64,000 nucleotides of DNA from Cyclobacteriaceae bacterium (GCA_016786585.1 JAEUUI010000006.1:372001-436000), one strand, 5' to 3'. Shown: positions 1-9,715, counted from the first letter of the stretch. Notes: generated from the sequence alone by a model not told the origin. Made by a program: numbers and translations.

Positions 1-2541
1 GACCCTTCCAAGCTAAGTGCGTACAGCCTTACCGCATTGGATGTTCAGCAGGCATTGAATCGTGAAAATGTTGAATTGCCATCCGGTAAGATTTACGGCA
101 ACAATACGGAGCTGACGGTAAGAACGTTCGGAAGGCTATATACCGAAGATGATTTCAACAACGTGATTATCAAATCATCGACAGAAACGGGCGACATCCG
201 GTTGAAAGATGTGGGTCAGGCAGTTCTGGGTCCTGAGAACGAAGAATCGGTTCTTAAGGAAAGTCGAATTCCAATGATTGGTTTGGCGATTGTGCCGTTG
301 CCGGGCGCGAACTATGTTTCCATCTCCGATGAGTTCTACAAACGCATGGCGCAGATCGAAAAAGAAGTGCCTGCAGATATTACGCTTAACATTGCTCTCG
401 ATCAGACAGTCTTCATCAAGCGTTCAATTTCCGAAGTAGAGGAGACGCTGTTAATTTCATTTTTGCTGGTAGTATTGATTATCTATTTATTCTTCCGCGA
501 TCCGATTATTGCATTGCGTCCGTTAATCGACATTCCGGTTTCCCTGATCTCCACATTCTTTATTATGTACCTGTGTGGATTCTCAGTCAATGTACTAACC
601 ATGCTGGGAATTGTTTTGGCTACCGGCCTTGTGGTGGATGATGGTATCGTGGTAACGGAAAATATTTACAAAAAGCTCGAACAGGGAATGAACAAATACC
701 GCGCAGCCCGTGAGGGAGCAAAAGAGATTTTCTTCGCGGTTATTTCTACGTCCATTACGCTGGCTGTTGTGTTCCTTCCGATTCTGTTCCTGCAGGGATT
801 TACCGGCCGGTTATTCCGCGAATTCGGAGTAGTGGTAGGCGGTGCTGTATTGATTTCCTGTTTCGTATCATTAACACTGACACCGGTATTGAGCGTAAAG
901 CTTTCGGGTAAACATGGAGTGCACTCATGGTTTTATCGCGTAACGGAGCCCTTCTTTACCGGGATGGAAACCGGCTATCGGAACATGCTTGCATCGTTTA
1001 TGAAAGTTCGTTGGGTAGCGATTGTACTGATTGTTCTTTGTATTGTCGGAGCCTACTTCACAGGTAAAAATCTTCAATCTGAACTTGCTCCCATGGAAGA
1101 CCGGAATCAGTTCAGGTTGCAATTGACCGCACCGGAGGGAACCGCATTCGAGTACATGGATAATTACGTGAACGATCTCACTCAATTAATTATGGACTCT
1201 GTACCGGAATACCGCACCGCATTGTCCGTAACAGCTCCCGGCTTTACCGGCTCTGGTTCGGTAAACACGGGTTTCGTTCGCGCAACACTGGTTGATCCGG
1301 ATCAGCGGAATCGCTCGCAGCAACAGATCGTAGATATGGTTAACAGAAATCTGGGCCGGTATCCGCAGGGCAGGGCATTCGCGATCCAGGAACAAACAAT
1401 TTCAGTAAACCGCAGAGGGGGCTTGCCGGTTCAATTTGTAATTCAGAACAATAATTTTGAAAAACTCCGCGAAGTGTTGCCAAAATTCCTGGAAGCAGCA
1501 AGTTTCAATCCTGCCTTGCAAGGTGTGGATGCTGATTTGAAATTCAATAAGCCTGAATTAAAAGTTAGCATCAACCGCTTAAAAGCCACACAACTTGGTG
1601 TGAGTGTTCAGGACATTGCTCAAACACTTCAGCTTGCATACAGTAACCTTCGCTTCGGATATTTTACCAAGGAAGGCAAGCAATACCAGGTAATGGGCCA
1701 GGTGTCACGCGTTAACCGCGATGACCCGAGCGATTTGAAAAGCTTGTATGTTCGTACGCGTTCGGGCGAGCTTGTGTCAATTGATAACCTTGTAACAATC
1801 GAAGAGTCAACTACGCCTCCTTCGTTGTATCATTTCAATCGGTACAAGTCGGCTACCATCTCGGCTGGTTTGGCGCCGGGCAAAACAGTTGGGGATGGCA
1901 TCAAGGCTATGGAAGACATTAAAGCCCAGTTGCTTGACGATTCGTTTACGACATCCTTGTCGGGAACATCGCGCGACTATGCAGAAAGCGCCAGCAATAC
2001 AACCTTTGCATTTATTCTTGCGCTAATACTTATCTACCTCATTCTGTCTGCACAATTCGAAAGCTTTGTGGATCCGTTTACCATCATGCTTACCGTTCCG
2101 CTCGCGTTAGCCGGAGCGTTTATCTGCCTGTTTATTTTCGGGCAAACGATCAATATTTTCTCGCAGATCGGTATGATTATGCTGATTGGTCTTGTAACCA
2201 AAAACGGAATTTTGATTGTTGAATTTGCGAATCAAAAAAGGGAGGAAGGTTTGTCGAAGATGGATGCTGTACTTGAAGCTTCACGCTTGCGCCTGCGTCC
2301 GATTTTGATGACCAGTCTCGCGATGGCACTCGGCACGTTACCAATTGCGCTTTCGTTAGGTGCTGCTTCTACGAGCCGTCAGCCGCTCGGAATTGTAATC
2401 GTGGGCGGTATCATGTTCTCACTTGTTCTTACCTTGTTTGTTATTCCAGCGATGTACTCTTATTTGTCGCGTAAGCCAAAACCAGTTGAATTTGGTGATG
2501 AAGTTCCTGCCCCTAAAAATGAATTGGCATATGAAGTTTAG
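1..2541 (+). CDS. RND-family efflux transporter, inner-membrane permease subunit (5' partial)
   Basis: Proton-driven efflux permease of the AcrB/MexB (HAE-1) type, which works with a periplasmic adaptor and an outer-membrane factor to expel hydrophobic compounds. The frame is open from base 1, so roughly the first 200 residues lie outside the window; 846 residues are visible against about 1,040 in the family. Hydrophobic helices alternate with two large periplasmic loops. The proton-relay Asp pair is present in TGLVVDDGIVVTEN. The second half repeats the fold and ends in helices containing IGLVTKNGILIVEFAN. The stop codon overlaps the start of the downstream TolC-like gene, so the two are translationally coupled parts of one operon; the adaptor gene would be expected just upstream. 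Substrate cannot be told from sequence. Confidence 0.93.
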   Translation, partial: DPSKLSAYSLTALDVQQALNRENVELPSGKIYGNNTELTVRTFGRLYTEDDFNNVIIKSSTETGDIRLKDVGQAVLGPENEESVLKESRIPMIGLAIVPLPGANYVSISDEFYKRMAQIEKEVPADITLNIALDQTVFIKRSISEVEETLLISFLLVVLIIYLFFRDPIIALRPLIDIPVSLISTFFIMYLCGFSVNVLTMLGIVLATGLVVDDGIVVTENIYKKLEQGMNKYRAAREGAKEIFFAVISTSITLAVVFLPILFLQGFTGRLFREFGVVVGGAVLISCFVSLTLTPVLSVKLSGKHGVHSWFYRVTEPFFTGMETGYRNMLASFMKVRWVAIVLIVLCIVGAYFTGKNLQSELAPMEDRNQFRLQLTAPEGTAFEYMDNYVNDLTQLIMDSVPEYRTALSVTAPGFTGSGSVNTGFVRATLVDPDQRNRSQQQIVDMVNRNLGRYPQGRAFAIQEQTISVNRRGGLPVQFVIQNNNFEKLREVLPKFLEAASFNPALQGVDADLKFNKPELKVSINRLKATQLGVSVQDIAQTLQLAYSNLRFGYFTKEGKQYQVMGQVSRVNRDDPSDLKSLYVRTRSGELVSIDNLVTIEESTTPPSLYHFNRYKSATISAGLAPGKTVGDGIKAMEDIKAQLLDDSFTTSLSGTSRDYAESASNTTFAFILALILIYLILSAQFESFVDPFTIMLTVPLALAGAFICLFIFGQTINIFSQIGMIMLIGLVTKNGILIVEFANQKREEGLSKMDAVLEASRLRLRPILMTSLAMALGTLPIALSLGAASTSRQPLGIVIVGGIMFSLVLTLFVIPAMYSYLSRKPKPVEFGDEVPAPKNELAYEV

Positions 2542-3847
2542 GTTATTGATTGTCCTGCTGATTGTCGTATTCAGTGAAAAAATAGTTGCGCAGGAATTGG
2601 TTACCCTCGAGGAAGCGATTGCGCTTGCCCTGGAGGAGAACTATGATGTGCAGATCGCGCAAAACCTTTCCCTTGCTGCAAAAACGGATGAGAAGTATAG
2701 CATTGGTGCCTTGTTGCCGCAATTGAATGGAACGGCTTCAACGAACTGGGTTTCCAACCATCAGGAGTTTGTATTTGCAGACGAGTCCAGAAACGTGAGT
2801 GGCAATGCCAAATCAAATGCTACAAACGCTTCCCTTCAGGCTGTGTGGACACTTTTTGACGGCACAAAAATGTTCGCTACGCGCGAACGTCTCGAACAAA
2901 TAGCATCACAGGGTGAGTTGAGTGTAAAAAACCAGATAGTCAATTCCATTTCTGCTGTGATTGTCAACTACTACAACATCGTTCGCCAAAAACAGCAACT
3001 GAAAGCCATTCAGGAGTTGATGTCGGTTAATGAAGAGCGTGTTAAGGTTGCTGACAGAAAAGTAGAGGTTGGAATCGGTGCGCGACCGGAGTTACTCCAG
3101 GCGAAAGTCGACTTGAATGCTCAGCGCACGTTGGCAATTCAACAGGAAACATTAATTGCGCAATTAAAAGATCAACTTAATGGGCTGGTGGGTTTGAAGC
3201 TTCCGGCCAACTATGAAGTTGCCGATACAATCATGATCAACCTCGATATCACAGAACCGGAAATTTCGAATGACATTGAGAACAAAAACTATCAATTGCT
3301 GGCTACTGAAAAGAATCTGGATATTGCCGGGCTTATCTTGCATGAAAGCCGCGCGAGTCGTTCCCCGATCATCAACCTGAACGGATCATACAACTATTCG
3401 AAAACCAATAATACGAAACTTATAAACCCGTTTTCGTCTCTTGAAAGTAAGATTAATGGTTTTACGTATGGCTTTTCAATGACACTGCCGATTCTTAACG
3501 GTTTCAATATCACCCGGAATGTCCAGCAAGCCAGAATCAATGTTCGCAGGCAGGAATTAATTTACAATCAACAAAAACAGGCTGTCGATGTAGCTGTACG
3601 TAACGCATACGTTAACTACGACAATACCAAAAAGATATTGGTAGTGGAAGAGGAGAATATTTCGCTGGCGCGTGAAAACGTAACCATTGCACTCGAAAGC
3701 TTTAAGCGTGGTGTTGCAACATTTATTGAACTTCGTACAGCACAGCAAAGTCTTGCAGAAGCCTACAACAGGTTGATTGCTGCACGATACAACACCAAAG
3801 TTGCCGAAACAGAATTGCTTCGTTTGAACGGAAGTCTGCTGAAGTAA
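2531..3847 (+). CDS. TolC-like outer membrane efflux protein
   Basis: Outer-membrane factor of the TolC/OprM family that forms the exit duct for the RND pump encoded immediately upstream. The ATG at 2531 is chosen because it begins a clear signal peptide (MKFRLLIVLLIVVFSEKIVAQ) and overlaps the permease stop by 11 bases; an upstream in-frame start would read through the permease gene. The mature part starts with the family-typical TLEEAIALALEENYDVQIA and shows two repeats of long helices, ending with the usual FKRGVATFIELRTAQQSLAEA segment. At 438 residues it has normal length for the family. It converges on scpA with no bases between the two stop codons. Confidence 0.92.
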   Translation: MKFRLLIVLLIVVFSEKIVAQELVTLEEAIALALEENYDVQIAQNLSLAAKTDEKYSIGALLPQLNGTASTNWVSNHQEFVFADESRNVSGNAKSNATNASLQAVWTLFDGTKMFATRERLEQIASQGELSVKNQIVNSISAVIVNYYNIVRQKQQLKAIQELMSVNEERVKVADRKVEVGIGARPELLQAKVDLNAQRTLAIQQETLIAQLKDQLNGLVGLKLPANYEVADTIMINLDITEPEISNDIENKNYQLLATEKNLDIAGLILHESRASRSPIINLNGSYNYSKTNNTKLINPFSSLESKINGFTYGFSMTLPILNGFNITRNVQQARINVRRQELIYNQQKQAVDVAVRNAYVNYDNTKKILVVEEENISLARENVTIALESFKRGVATFIELRTAQQSLAEAYNRLIAARYNTKVAETELLRLNGSLLK

Positions 3848-4636
3848 TTAGAGAATTGTGGTTTCAAAAGGCTGTTGCTCTTCTTTGGCCGCTTCCGGAT
3901 TGGTGATCCAAAAGTTATTGTAACCTTCTCCGACCTGAATCGCCAACATGCCTTGTGCAAGCAAATCCAGGATTGCAAGGAAATTAAAGATCAGCGCAAT
4001 GCGTGTCTTGTACGTTTCCACGATCTCTGTGAAAGATACCCGACTTTTGGTCGTAACCTGGTTCAACAGGTATTCGCGTTGGCCTTCAATGGTGTAAGGA
4101 TATTGAATAACCTGATGAACGGGTTTGTTCTTTTCTTCTTCCTGACGTTTAAGAACTTTTTCGAAAACCGTCATCAACTTGAATAAGTCGACATCCTGAA
4201 GTTCGGCTTCCACATTGCTGCTTTCGGCCAGCACTTTCAGTTCCTTCATCAGGTTACCGCGCTTCTCCTTCATCAGCTCGATCTCCTCCATTTTATGGAA
4301 GCTGTCGATCACCGATTTATACTTCTTGTATTCGAGCAGGTGCTTCACAAGCTCTTCGCGCGGATCAATTTCATTGCCCTGTTCATCAATCTGAGGTCGC
4401 GGCAGGAGCATTTTCGACTTGATGCGCATGAGTGTTGCTGCCACCAGGATAAATTCGCTGGCTACGTCAACATTCAATTGTTCGAGGTGGTGGAGGTAAT
4501 CGAGGAAATCTTTGGTAATGCGTGAAATCGGAATATCATAGATATCAAGCTCGTCCCGTTCAATAAAGAAAAGGAGAAGGTCGAAAGGGCCTTCAAAAAG
4601 CGGGAGTTTTACCTCAAAATTGTCCTGTGCCGTCAT
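3848..4636 (-). CDS. scpA: Segregation and condensation protein ScpA (kleisin)
   Basis: Kleisin subunit of the SMC-ScpAB condensin that organises and segregates the chromosome in the cytoplasm. The N-terminus carries the signature LPLFEGPFDLLLFFIERDELDIYDIPI, followed by the ILVAATLMRIKSKMLLPRP helix that binds SMC, and an acidic middle. The C-terminal winged-helix part (RVSFTEIVETYKTR...FLAILDLLAQG) is intact. 262 residues is usual for ScpA. The gene is convergent with the tolC-like gene and divergent from dxs, so its promoter should lie in the 157-bp gap at 4637-4793. scpB is not in the window. Confidence 0.93.
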   Translation of the reverse strand: MTAQDNFEVKLPLFEGPFDLLLFFIERDELDIYDIPISRITKDFLDYLHHLEQLNVDVASEFILVAATLMRIKSKMLLPRPQIDEQGNEIDPREELVKHLLEYKKYKSVIDSFHKMEEIELMKEKRGNLMKELKVLAESSNVEAELQDVDLFKLMTVFEKVLKRQEEEKNKPVHQVIQYPYTIEGQREYLLNQVTTKSRVSFTEIVETYKTRIALIFNFLAILDLLAQGMLAIQVGEGYNNFWITNPEAAKEEQQPFETTIL

Positions 4637-4703
4637 ATTCCCGAAAGTCGAACGGCAAATTTACCCATAATCCGCCATAAAATTCCGGCCTGCCGGAAAT
4701 ATC

Positions 4704-4711
4704 TATCTTTG
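4704..4711 (+). promoter_or_regulatory. Possible -7 box for dxs
   Basis: TATCTTTG matches the Bacteroidota -7 consensus TAnnTTTG and lies 82 bases before the dxs start. No good TTTG -33 element is seen at the expected spacing, so this is only a candidate. Confidence 0.25.
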
Positions 4712-4793
4712 TACCGGGTTCTGAAACACAGCGGTTTGCGCAAGCGTTTTAAACCTTTAACTTGATTGGCTGTTAATAGAAAAAATACCGCAA

Positions 4794-6716
4794 ATGCTGA
4801 TAACTCCCGGGCCGCTTTTAAAGAAAATCAACAGCCCTGCTGACTTAAAAAAACTGGATCAGGCTCAGCTTGTTCAGCTCTGTGAAGAACTCAGACACTT
4901 TATAATTGACAACGTTTCAGTGTATGGTGGTCATTTCGGGGCCAGCCTGGGTGTGGTGGAATTAACGGTTGCACTTCACTACGTTTTCAACACTCCGTAT
5001 GATCAGCTCGTCTGGGATGTAGGCCATCAGGCTTACGGACATAAAATCCTTACCGGTCGTAAAGATGCATTCCACACGAACCGGATGTATGGCGGTATCT
5101 CCGGTTTTCCGAAACGAAAAGAAAGTGAGTACGATACGTTTGGGGTAGGCCATTCATCCACATCTGTTTCAGCTGCGCTGGGAATGGCAGTTGCCTCCAA
5201 ATACCTCGGGCTTACCGATAAGCAACATATCGCAGTGATTGGTGATGGAGCGTTGACAGGCGGCATGGCATTCGAAGGACTGAATCATGCTGGTGTTTCT
5301 GATACGAATATCCTGATCATTCTTAACGACAACTGCATGTCAATCGACCCGAACGTGGGCGCATTGAAAGATTATCTTACTGACATTACTACCTCAAAAA
5401 CATACAACAAGCTAAAGGATGATGTTTGGAACATGCTCGGCAAGTTTTCTCACTTCGGTAAGAACGCCCAGGAGATTGTTTCAAAAATTGAGAACAGCAT
5501 TAAGTCGGCACTGTTAAGTCAGAGCAATTTATTCGAGTCGCTGAACCTGCGATATTTTGGTCCGGTTGATGGCCATGATGTAAATCATCTGACTAGTGTA
5601 TTGAATGATTTGAAGAACATTAAGGGCCCAAAAATTCTTCACTGCGTTACCGTGAAAGGAAAAGGTTACGGCCCATCCGAAAAAGGCAACGCTACAACCT
5701 GGCATGCGCCCGGAGTGTTTGATAAAATTACCGGAGAGATCTACAAGAAAGTTCACGAAAAGCCTCAGCCTCCTAAATACCAGGATGTGTTTGGGCACAC
5801 GCTTGTCGAGCTCGCCAAAGCGAATGATAAAATCGTTGGCATCACCCCAGCAATGCCTTCCGGTTCATCCATGAATATCATGATGAAAGAGATGCCGGAC
5901 CGCGCATTTGACGTGGGTATTGCTGAACAACATGCCGTTACATTTTCAGCAGGGTTGGCTACGCAAGGGTTGATTCCGTTCTGTAATATTTATAGCTCCT
6001 TTATGCAGCGGGCTTACGACCAGGTGATTCACGATGTGTGTATTCAGGACCTGCCGGTTAACTTTTGTCTGGATCGCGCTGGATTCGCGGGTGCTGACGG
6101 ACCAACGCATCACGGAGCTTACGACATAGCGTACTTCCGTTGTATTCCGAACATGATTGTTTCCGCTCCGATGAATGAGCAGGAACTTCGTAACCTGATG
6201 TATACTGCATCAAAACCGAGAAAAGGACAGGCATTCTCGATCCGTTATCCGCGGGGCCAGGGTGTGATGCCTGAATGGCGGACTCCGTTCGAAGAAATTG
6301 AAATCGGTACGGGGCGCAAACTTCGCAATGGCGATGATGTGGCGATTCTTACCGTGGGTCACGTCGGTAACTATGCCGTTGACGTGTGTGAGAAACTGGA
6401 GCAACAAAACATTAAGGTCGCTCACTTTGATATGCGGTTTGTAAAACCGATCGATGAAAAACTACTACACGAAGTGTTCAGCAAGTACTCGAAAATAATA
6501 ACAGTTGAAGACGGATGCGTTGAAGGAGGTTTTGGAAGCGCTGTTTTGGAGTTTATGGCTGATCACAACTATTCAGCAGATTTGAAACGCCTGGGTATCC
6601 CGGACGCCGTAATCGAGCATGGCGAACAGATCGAACTTCAGCACGAAGCAGGCTTTGATCCCGAAAACATTGAAAAAGCGGTGCGTGAAATGCTGAAAGC
6701 TGTGAAGCATGTCTGA
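4794..6716 (+). CDS. dxs: 1-deoxy-D-xylulose-5-phosphate synthase
   Basis: Condenses pyruvate and glyceraldehyde-3-phosphate to 1-deoxyxylulose-5-phosphate, the first step of the MEP isoprenoid pathway, using thiamine diphosphate; also feeds thiamine and pyridoxal synthesis. Visible family landmarks are HQAYGHKILTGRKD, the ThDP/Mg2+ region GDGALTGGMAFEGLNHAG...LNDNCMSI, the transketolase-type pyrimidine-binding stretch with GIAEQHAV, and RAGFAGADGPTHHGAYD. At 640 residues it is full length (usual 620-650). The start at 4794 gives the standard short N-terminal tail. Its 3' end overlaps the next gene by 8 bases, making an apparent two-gene operon. Confidence 0.95.
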   Translation: MLITPGPLLKKINSPADLKKLDQAQLVQLCEELRHFIIDNVSVYGGHFGASLGVVELTVALHYVFNTPYDQLVWDVGHQAYGHKILTGRKDAFHTNRMYGGISGFPKRKESEYDTFGVGHSSTSVSAALGMAVASKYLGLTDKQHIAVIGDGALTGGMAFEGLNHAGVSDTNILIILNDNCMSIDPNVGALKDYLTDITTSKTYNKLKDDVWNMLGKFSHFGKNAQEIVSKIENSIKSALLSQSNLFESLNLRYFGPVDGHDVNHLTSVLNDLKNIKGPKILHCVTVKGKGYGPSEKGNATTWHAPGVFDKITGEIYKKVHEKPQPPKYQDVFGHTLVELAKANDKIVGITPAMPSGSSMNIMMKEMPDRAFDVGIAEQHAVTFSAGLATQGLIPFCNIYSSFMQRAYDQVIHDVCIQDLPVNFCLDRAGFAGADGPTHHGAYDIAYFRCIPNMIVSAPMNEQELRNLMYTASKPRKGQAFSIRYPRGQGVMPEWRTPFEEIEIGTGRKLRNGDDVAILTVGHVGNYAVDVCEKLEQQNIKVAHFDMRFVKPIDEKLLHEVFSKYSKIITVEDGCVEGGFGSAVLEFMADHNYSADLKRLGIPDAVIEHGEQIELQHEAGFDPENIEKAVREMLKAVKHV

Positions 6717-7482
6717 GTCACCTAAGATTTACCATACTGATCAGGGTCAAGGATTTCCGGTTATTTTGATCCACGGATTTTGCGAAACACACGAAGTGTG
6801 GTCACGCTTTGCGAAAGTTCTTTCAAAAGATTTCAGGGTTATTAATGTTGACTTACCCGGCTTCGGTAAAAGTAAGTCATTGCCGGAAGGATTTTCGGTT
6901 AATGATGCTGCCACTGCGGTTAACGCGCTCATCGCTGATCTCGGAATAACCTCCTGTGTTCCGATTGGTCACAGCCTGGGAGGATATGTTACCCTCGCGA
7001 TGGTGAAACAAAAACCTTCGTTGTTTTCTGCCTTTGGATTGTTTCATTCAACCGCATACGCGGATAGTGAAGAACGAAAAGCATCACGCAATAAAGTCAT
7101 CGAGTTTGTTTCTAATCACGGTGTGCCCCCGTTTATTGAAACGTTTATCCCACCTTTATTTTATAACAAAGCGCATCCTGACGTACCGTTTGCTGTTACG
7201 ATGGCTTTGCAAACCCGGCAGGAGACATTAATTGGTTATGCGAAAGCTATGCGCGACCGCCCCGACCTAACGAGCGTTATTAAAGAATTTAACAAACCGA
7301 TAATCTTCATCGCAGGTGAGAAAGACACGGTAGTTCCAATGGAAACGCTCGAAAAACAAGCGAATTTGGCAGCAAAGGCCTACCTACATGTTGTTCGGGA
7401 TACAGCCCACATGGGCATGTTTGAAAAGGAAGACGAAACATTGAATCTAATTCGCGGCTTCCTCGTAGAAGCTACAACCTGA
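6709..7482 (+). CDS. Alpha/beta-fold hydrolase
   Basis: Small cytoplasmic alpha/beta hydrolase of the MenH/haloperoxidase-like group, 257 residues with no signal peptide. The oxyanion-hole HGFCETHEVW follows beta-strand 3, the nucleophile elbow is GHSLGGY, the acid is in AGEKDTVVP and the catalytic His in RDTAHMGMFE, so the catalytic triad looks complete. The substrate is not recognisable. The start codon overlaps the end of dxs by 8 bases, which indicates co-transcription, but overlap alone does not show a role in isoprenoid synthesis. Confidence 0.88.
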   Translation: MSESPKIYHTDQGQGFPVILIHGFCETHEVWSRFAKVLSKDFRVINVDLPGFGKSKSLPEGFSVNDAATAVNALIADLGITSCVPIGHSLGGYVTLAMVKQKPSLFSAFGLFHSTAYADSEERKASRNKVIEFVSNHGVPPFIETFIPPLFYNKAHPDVPFAVTMALQTRQETLIGYAKAMRDRPDLTSVIKEFNKPIIFIAGEKDTVVPMETLEKQANLAAKAYLHVVRDTAHMGMFEKEDETLNLIRGFLVEATT

Positions 7483-7590
7483 TTTTCCTAAAAAAGACCC
7501 GTTTTGGGGTCACATTTAACCGAAAAGAGTATTAAATTGGGTAGTTTTTTTACAGGCTTCACCAACCTGTAGGCTATTGATCAGGAAATT

Positions 7591-7598
7591 TATATTTG
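7591..7598 (+). promoter_or_regulatory. Possible -7 box for the membrane zinc-ribbon gene
   Basis: TATATTTG is a perfect match to the Bacteroidota -7 consensus TAnnTTTG, 34 bases upstream of the ATG at 7633. A -33 TTTG is not evident. A GACCC/GGGGTC hairpin at 7496-7511, just after the hydrolase gene, may separate the two transcripts, although it lacks a T-run. Confidence 0.35.
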
Positions 7599-7632
7599 CA
7601 AGGAAAATAACTCACTAAAAACAACCCTTAAC

Positions 7633-8367
7633 ATGAACTACCCGGATTGGAATCACCTCGCTCAAAAAATAGCATTTGGCTGTTGGGCAGTAGGAATTTT
7701 GGTGGTACTCGGCCATTTGCTGAAGTTATCGTTGACCAAAGAGTCTAAAGACAAGTACGACTACATCAACCGGCACGAAATCAAACTATTGTTGGTCGGT
7801 GCAGTCATCATTGTAATTGGGTTTGCGTTCTACTTCAATTCATGGGTTACCGAGGAAACCGGCACAACACTGTGGATTATTGTGCGTTTGTTTACAACCA
7901 TTTCCATGGGATTGCTGGCAGGTTTGATCATGCAAAACCTGTTGAAGTTTTACTACCCGTTCTACATCGAAAAGCGCTTGAAAGTGCTTCGCTATAAGCC
8001 CCGGATTTCTCCGAAAACCGGTAAGCCAATGAAGCTTCTCAGCGAAGAAGAAGAAGACGTTTATCTGGATGAAGGTATGCAGGCTGAAGAGAACCTCTTC
8101 TCAATGGACTATGATGTATGGAAGGATGAAGAGTCTGGTTATGTGAAGATCGAGAAATATGCAGGTCACCTGCATGCAGTTCAGTGTCCTGAATGTAACT
8201 ACCAGACGTTCAAAGTGGTGAAAGAAGAAATTCTGAAAACCCCTACTGAAAATGAGGAAGGTGAATTGCTGAAGCACTACCTCTGCGGATATTGCGGATA
8301 CAAAGCTAAGAAAGCGGTAACACTGAAAGCATCGACCAAATTTGAAGGTGCTACAGCAACTGTTTAA
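7633..8367 (+). CDS. Membrane protein with C-terminal zinc ribbon, unknown function
   Basis: Not assigned to a named family. The protein has 244 residues. Three hydrophobic segments lie at about residues 8-28, 49-68 and 78-102, followed by a charged cytoplasmic stretch with an acidic run (LSEEEEDVYLDEG). The C-terminus has two CxxC pairs, VQCPECNY and LCGYCGYK, separated by about 37 residues, which together form a plausible zinc ribbon. It stands alone with its own likely promoter and a strong terminator. The layout suggests a membrane-anchored nucleic-acid or metal-binding protein; that is inference only. Confidence 0.75.
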   Translation: MNYPDWNHLAQKIAFGCWAVGILVVLGHLLKLSLTKESKDKYDYINRHEIKLLLVGAVIIVIGFAFYFNSWVTEETGTTLWIIVRLFTTISMGLLAGLIMQNLLKFYYPFYIEKRLKVLRYKPRISPKTGKPMKLLSEEEEDVYLDEGMQAEENLFSMDYDVWKDEESGYVKIEKYAGHLHAVQCPECNYQTFKVVKEEILKTPTENEEGELLKHYLCGYCGYKAKKAVTLKASTKFEGATATV

Positions 8368-8392
8368 CGAGCGATAAAATTAGATAGATAAA

Positions 8393-8422
8393 GAGCCTTC
8401 TGAATTTCAGAGGGCTTTTTTT
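8393..8422 (+). terminator. Intrinsic terminator
   Basis: A GAGCCTTCTGAA/TTCAGAGGGC hairpin followed by a run of seven T, just after the zinc-ribbon membrane protein gene. Confidence 0.85.
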
Positions 8423-8427
8423 ATTCC

Positions 8428-8676
8428 CTAAAGAGTCGGAAGTTTAATCTGATCGGAGTAAAACTTCATTCTGCTGTGCTGCCGGTCTAGCAATGTGATT
8501 TTTTCAATGGAGGCGTGCTTATGATTGATAAACACTTCAAAGTAGTTGTTGCCCAGCATGTACAAATTGATTTTGTAACGATAGTACCGGATAGCCATGA
8601 CAAACGTTCCGTGCTCATATAAAGCCTTTACTTTATTGTCCAGCGAAAAACGTTTGAATTCAGCCCACGTAACCAT
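8428..8676 (-). CDS. Small conserved-looking hypothetical protein (82 aa)
   Basis: Unrecognised 82-residue soluble protein, rich in aromatic and basic residues (AIRYYRYKINLYMLGNNYFEVFI), predicted as a mostly beta fold with no signal peptide, membrane segment or metal motif. It starts with MVTWAEFKRFSLDNKVKALYEHGTF. It sits between a terminator and the M28 peptidase gene as a single minus-strand unit. The frame is intact and has composition like its neighbours, so it is probably a real gene. Function unknown. Confidence 0.6.
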   Translation of the reverse strand: MVTWAEFKRFSLDNKVKALYEHGTFVMAIRYYRYKINLYMLGNNYFEVFINHKHASIEKITLLDRQHSRMKFYSDQIKLPTL

Positions 8677-8758
8677 GCTTAAACTTAATTAAAAGAGTAA
8701 CGCGCCTCAAGCTGTTAAGCGTATTGTAATTCAGTAACTTTTTTGTTATTCCGCTTGC

Positions 8759-9661
8759 TTAGTGATCAAGCGATTTGTCCAGCGCTTTTACCGCCCGAAG
8801 GATGGTTTCAACACTCTTTGCGTAGAAATCCTGATTCACCTTGTCGAATGTGTCGGTTATCCGATGATAATCCGGATGGTCTTCAACTCCGAAGTAGAGA
8901 AAAGGAATTTTCTTAGCGTGAAAACTTCCCTGGTCAGATTGATTTGTCCAGTCGTTATCTCCGGAAGCCGGATTGTCGTGCCCGAATACAAGTGAAATAC
9001 CTTCCGTCTTCGGAACACTTTCAATGGCAGACTTTAGGTGAGGGTAATAATATGCTCCACAGGCATACAGTTCATTTTTGTCGCCTCGTGCTACCATGTC
9101 CATATTAATGTTGAGTACTATTTTCTCTTTTTCAAGGTCCGTGGCGTTAACAAAATATCGCGAACCCCGGAGACCCATCTCTTCCGCGTCAAAAAATGCA
9201 ATGATGATTCTGTGTTCGGGTGCATTCTTTTTGAAATATTCCGCAATCGCCAGCAAGGCTACTGCGCCCGATGCATTGTCATCAGCTCCGTAATAAACTC
9301 TTCCATCCCGGTTTCCGAGGTGATCATAATGTGCACTGATTACAATAGTCTGCTCTTTTTTGCCGGGAATAACCCCAAGTACGTTTACCCCACCTGTTCC
9401 TTCGCTCAAACTTCCGGCTTGTGAAACAGAGAATGGTTGTTCGTATCCCGGAACAAAGCGTTCAATTCCAAGCTGTTTCAGATGATCGATGATATAAACC
9501 CGGGCTTTGCGATTTCCTTCGGTGCCGGTTCTCCGGCCATCCATTACGCTGGATGAAAGCTCTTTTAATTCCTGGGTGAGTTTTTTGGGATCGAAAGAAT
9601 ATTGAGCAGAAGCAACAAGCGCTGAAAAAATAAGCAGCACCACTACGTACAGTTTTCTCAT
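8759..9661 (-). CDS. M28-family zinc aminopeptidase, exported
   Basis: Secreted or periplasmic di-zinc exopeptidase of family M28. The start at 9661 is preferred over a longer reading because it begins a signal peptide (MRKLYVVVLLIFSALVASAQ), whereas the upstream extension reads into a terminator and the tRNA. All metal and catalytic positions are visible in order: His in ISAHYDHLG, Asp in YGADDNASGA, the Glu pair in FFDAEEMGLRGS, Asp in NINMDMVARG and the final His in DQGSFHAKKIP. About 300 residues, normal for single-domain M28 enzymes. It lies directly downstream of the tRNA-His terminator, so it probably uses its own promoter. Confidence 0.92.
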   Translation of the reverse strand: MRKLYVVVLLIFSALVASAQYSFDPKKLTQELKELSSSVMDGRRTGTEGNRKARVYIIDHLKQLGIERFVPGYEQPFSVSQAGSLSEGTGGVNVLGVIPGKKEQTIVISAHYDHLGNRDGRVYYGADDNASGAVALLAIAEYFKKNAPEHRIIIAFFDAEEMGLRGSRYFVNATDLEKEKIVLNINMDMVARGDKNELYACGAYYYPHLKSAIESVPKTEGISLVFGHDNPASGDNDWTNQSDQGSFHAKKIPFLYFGVEDHPDYHRITDTFDKVNQDFYAKSVETILRAVKALDKSLDH

Positions 9662-9668
9662 AAGGCCT

Positions 9669-9708
9669 AAAAATAAGAAACCCCGCCAATATTCAAGGCA
9701 GGGTTTCT
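9669..9708 (-). terminator. Terminator of tRNA-His
   Basis: Read on the minus strand, AGAAACCCTGCC pairs with GGCGGGGTTTCT (12 bp, one G-T pair) around a 9-base loop and is followed by TATTTTTA. It lies just downstream of tRNA-His and just upstream of the M28 gene. Confidence 0.85.
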
Positions 9709-9715
9709 GTAAGCG

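Noticed and set aside
2423-2530. Longer N-terminus for the TolC-like protein starting at 2423
   Set aside because: It would read out of frame inside the RND gene and hide the clear signal peptide that starts at 2531.
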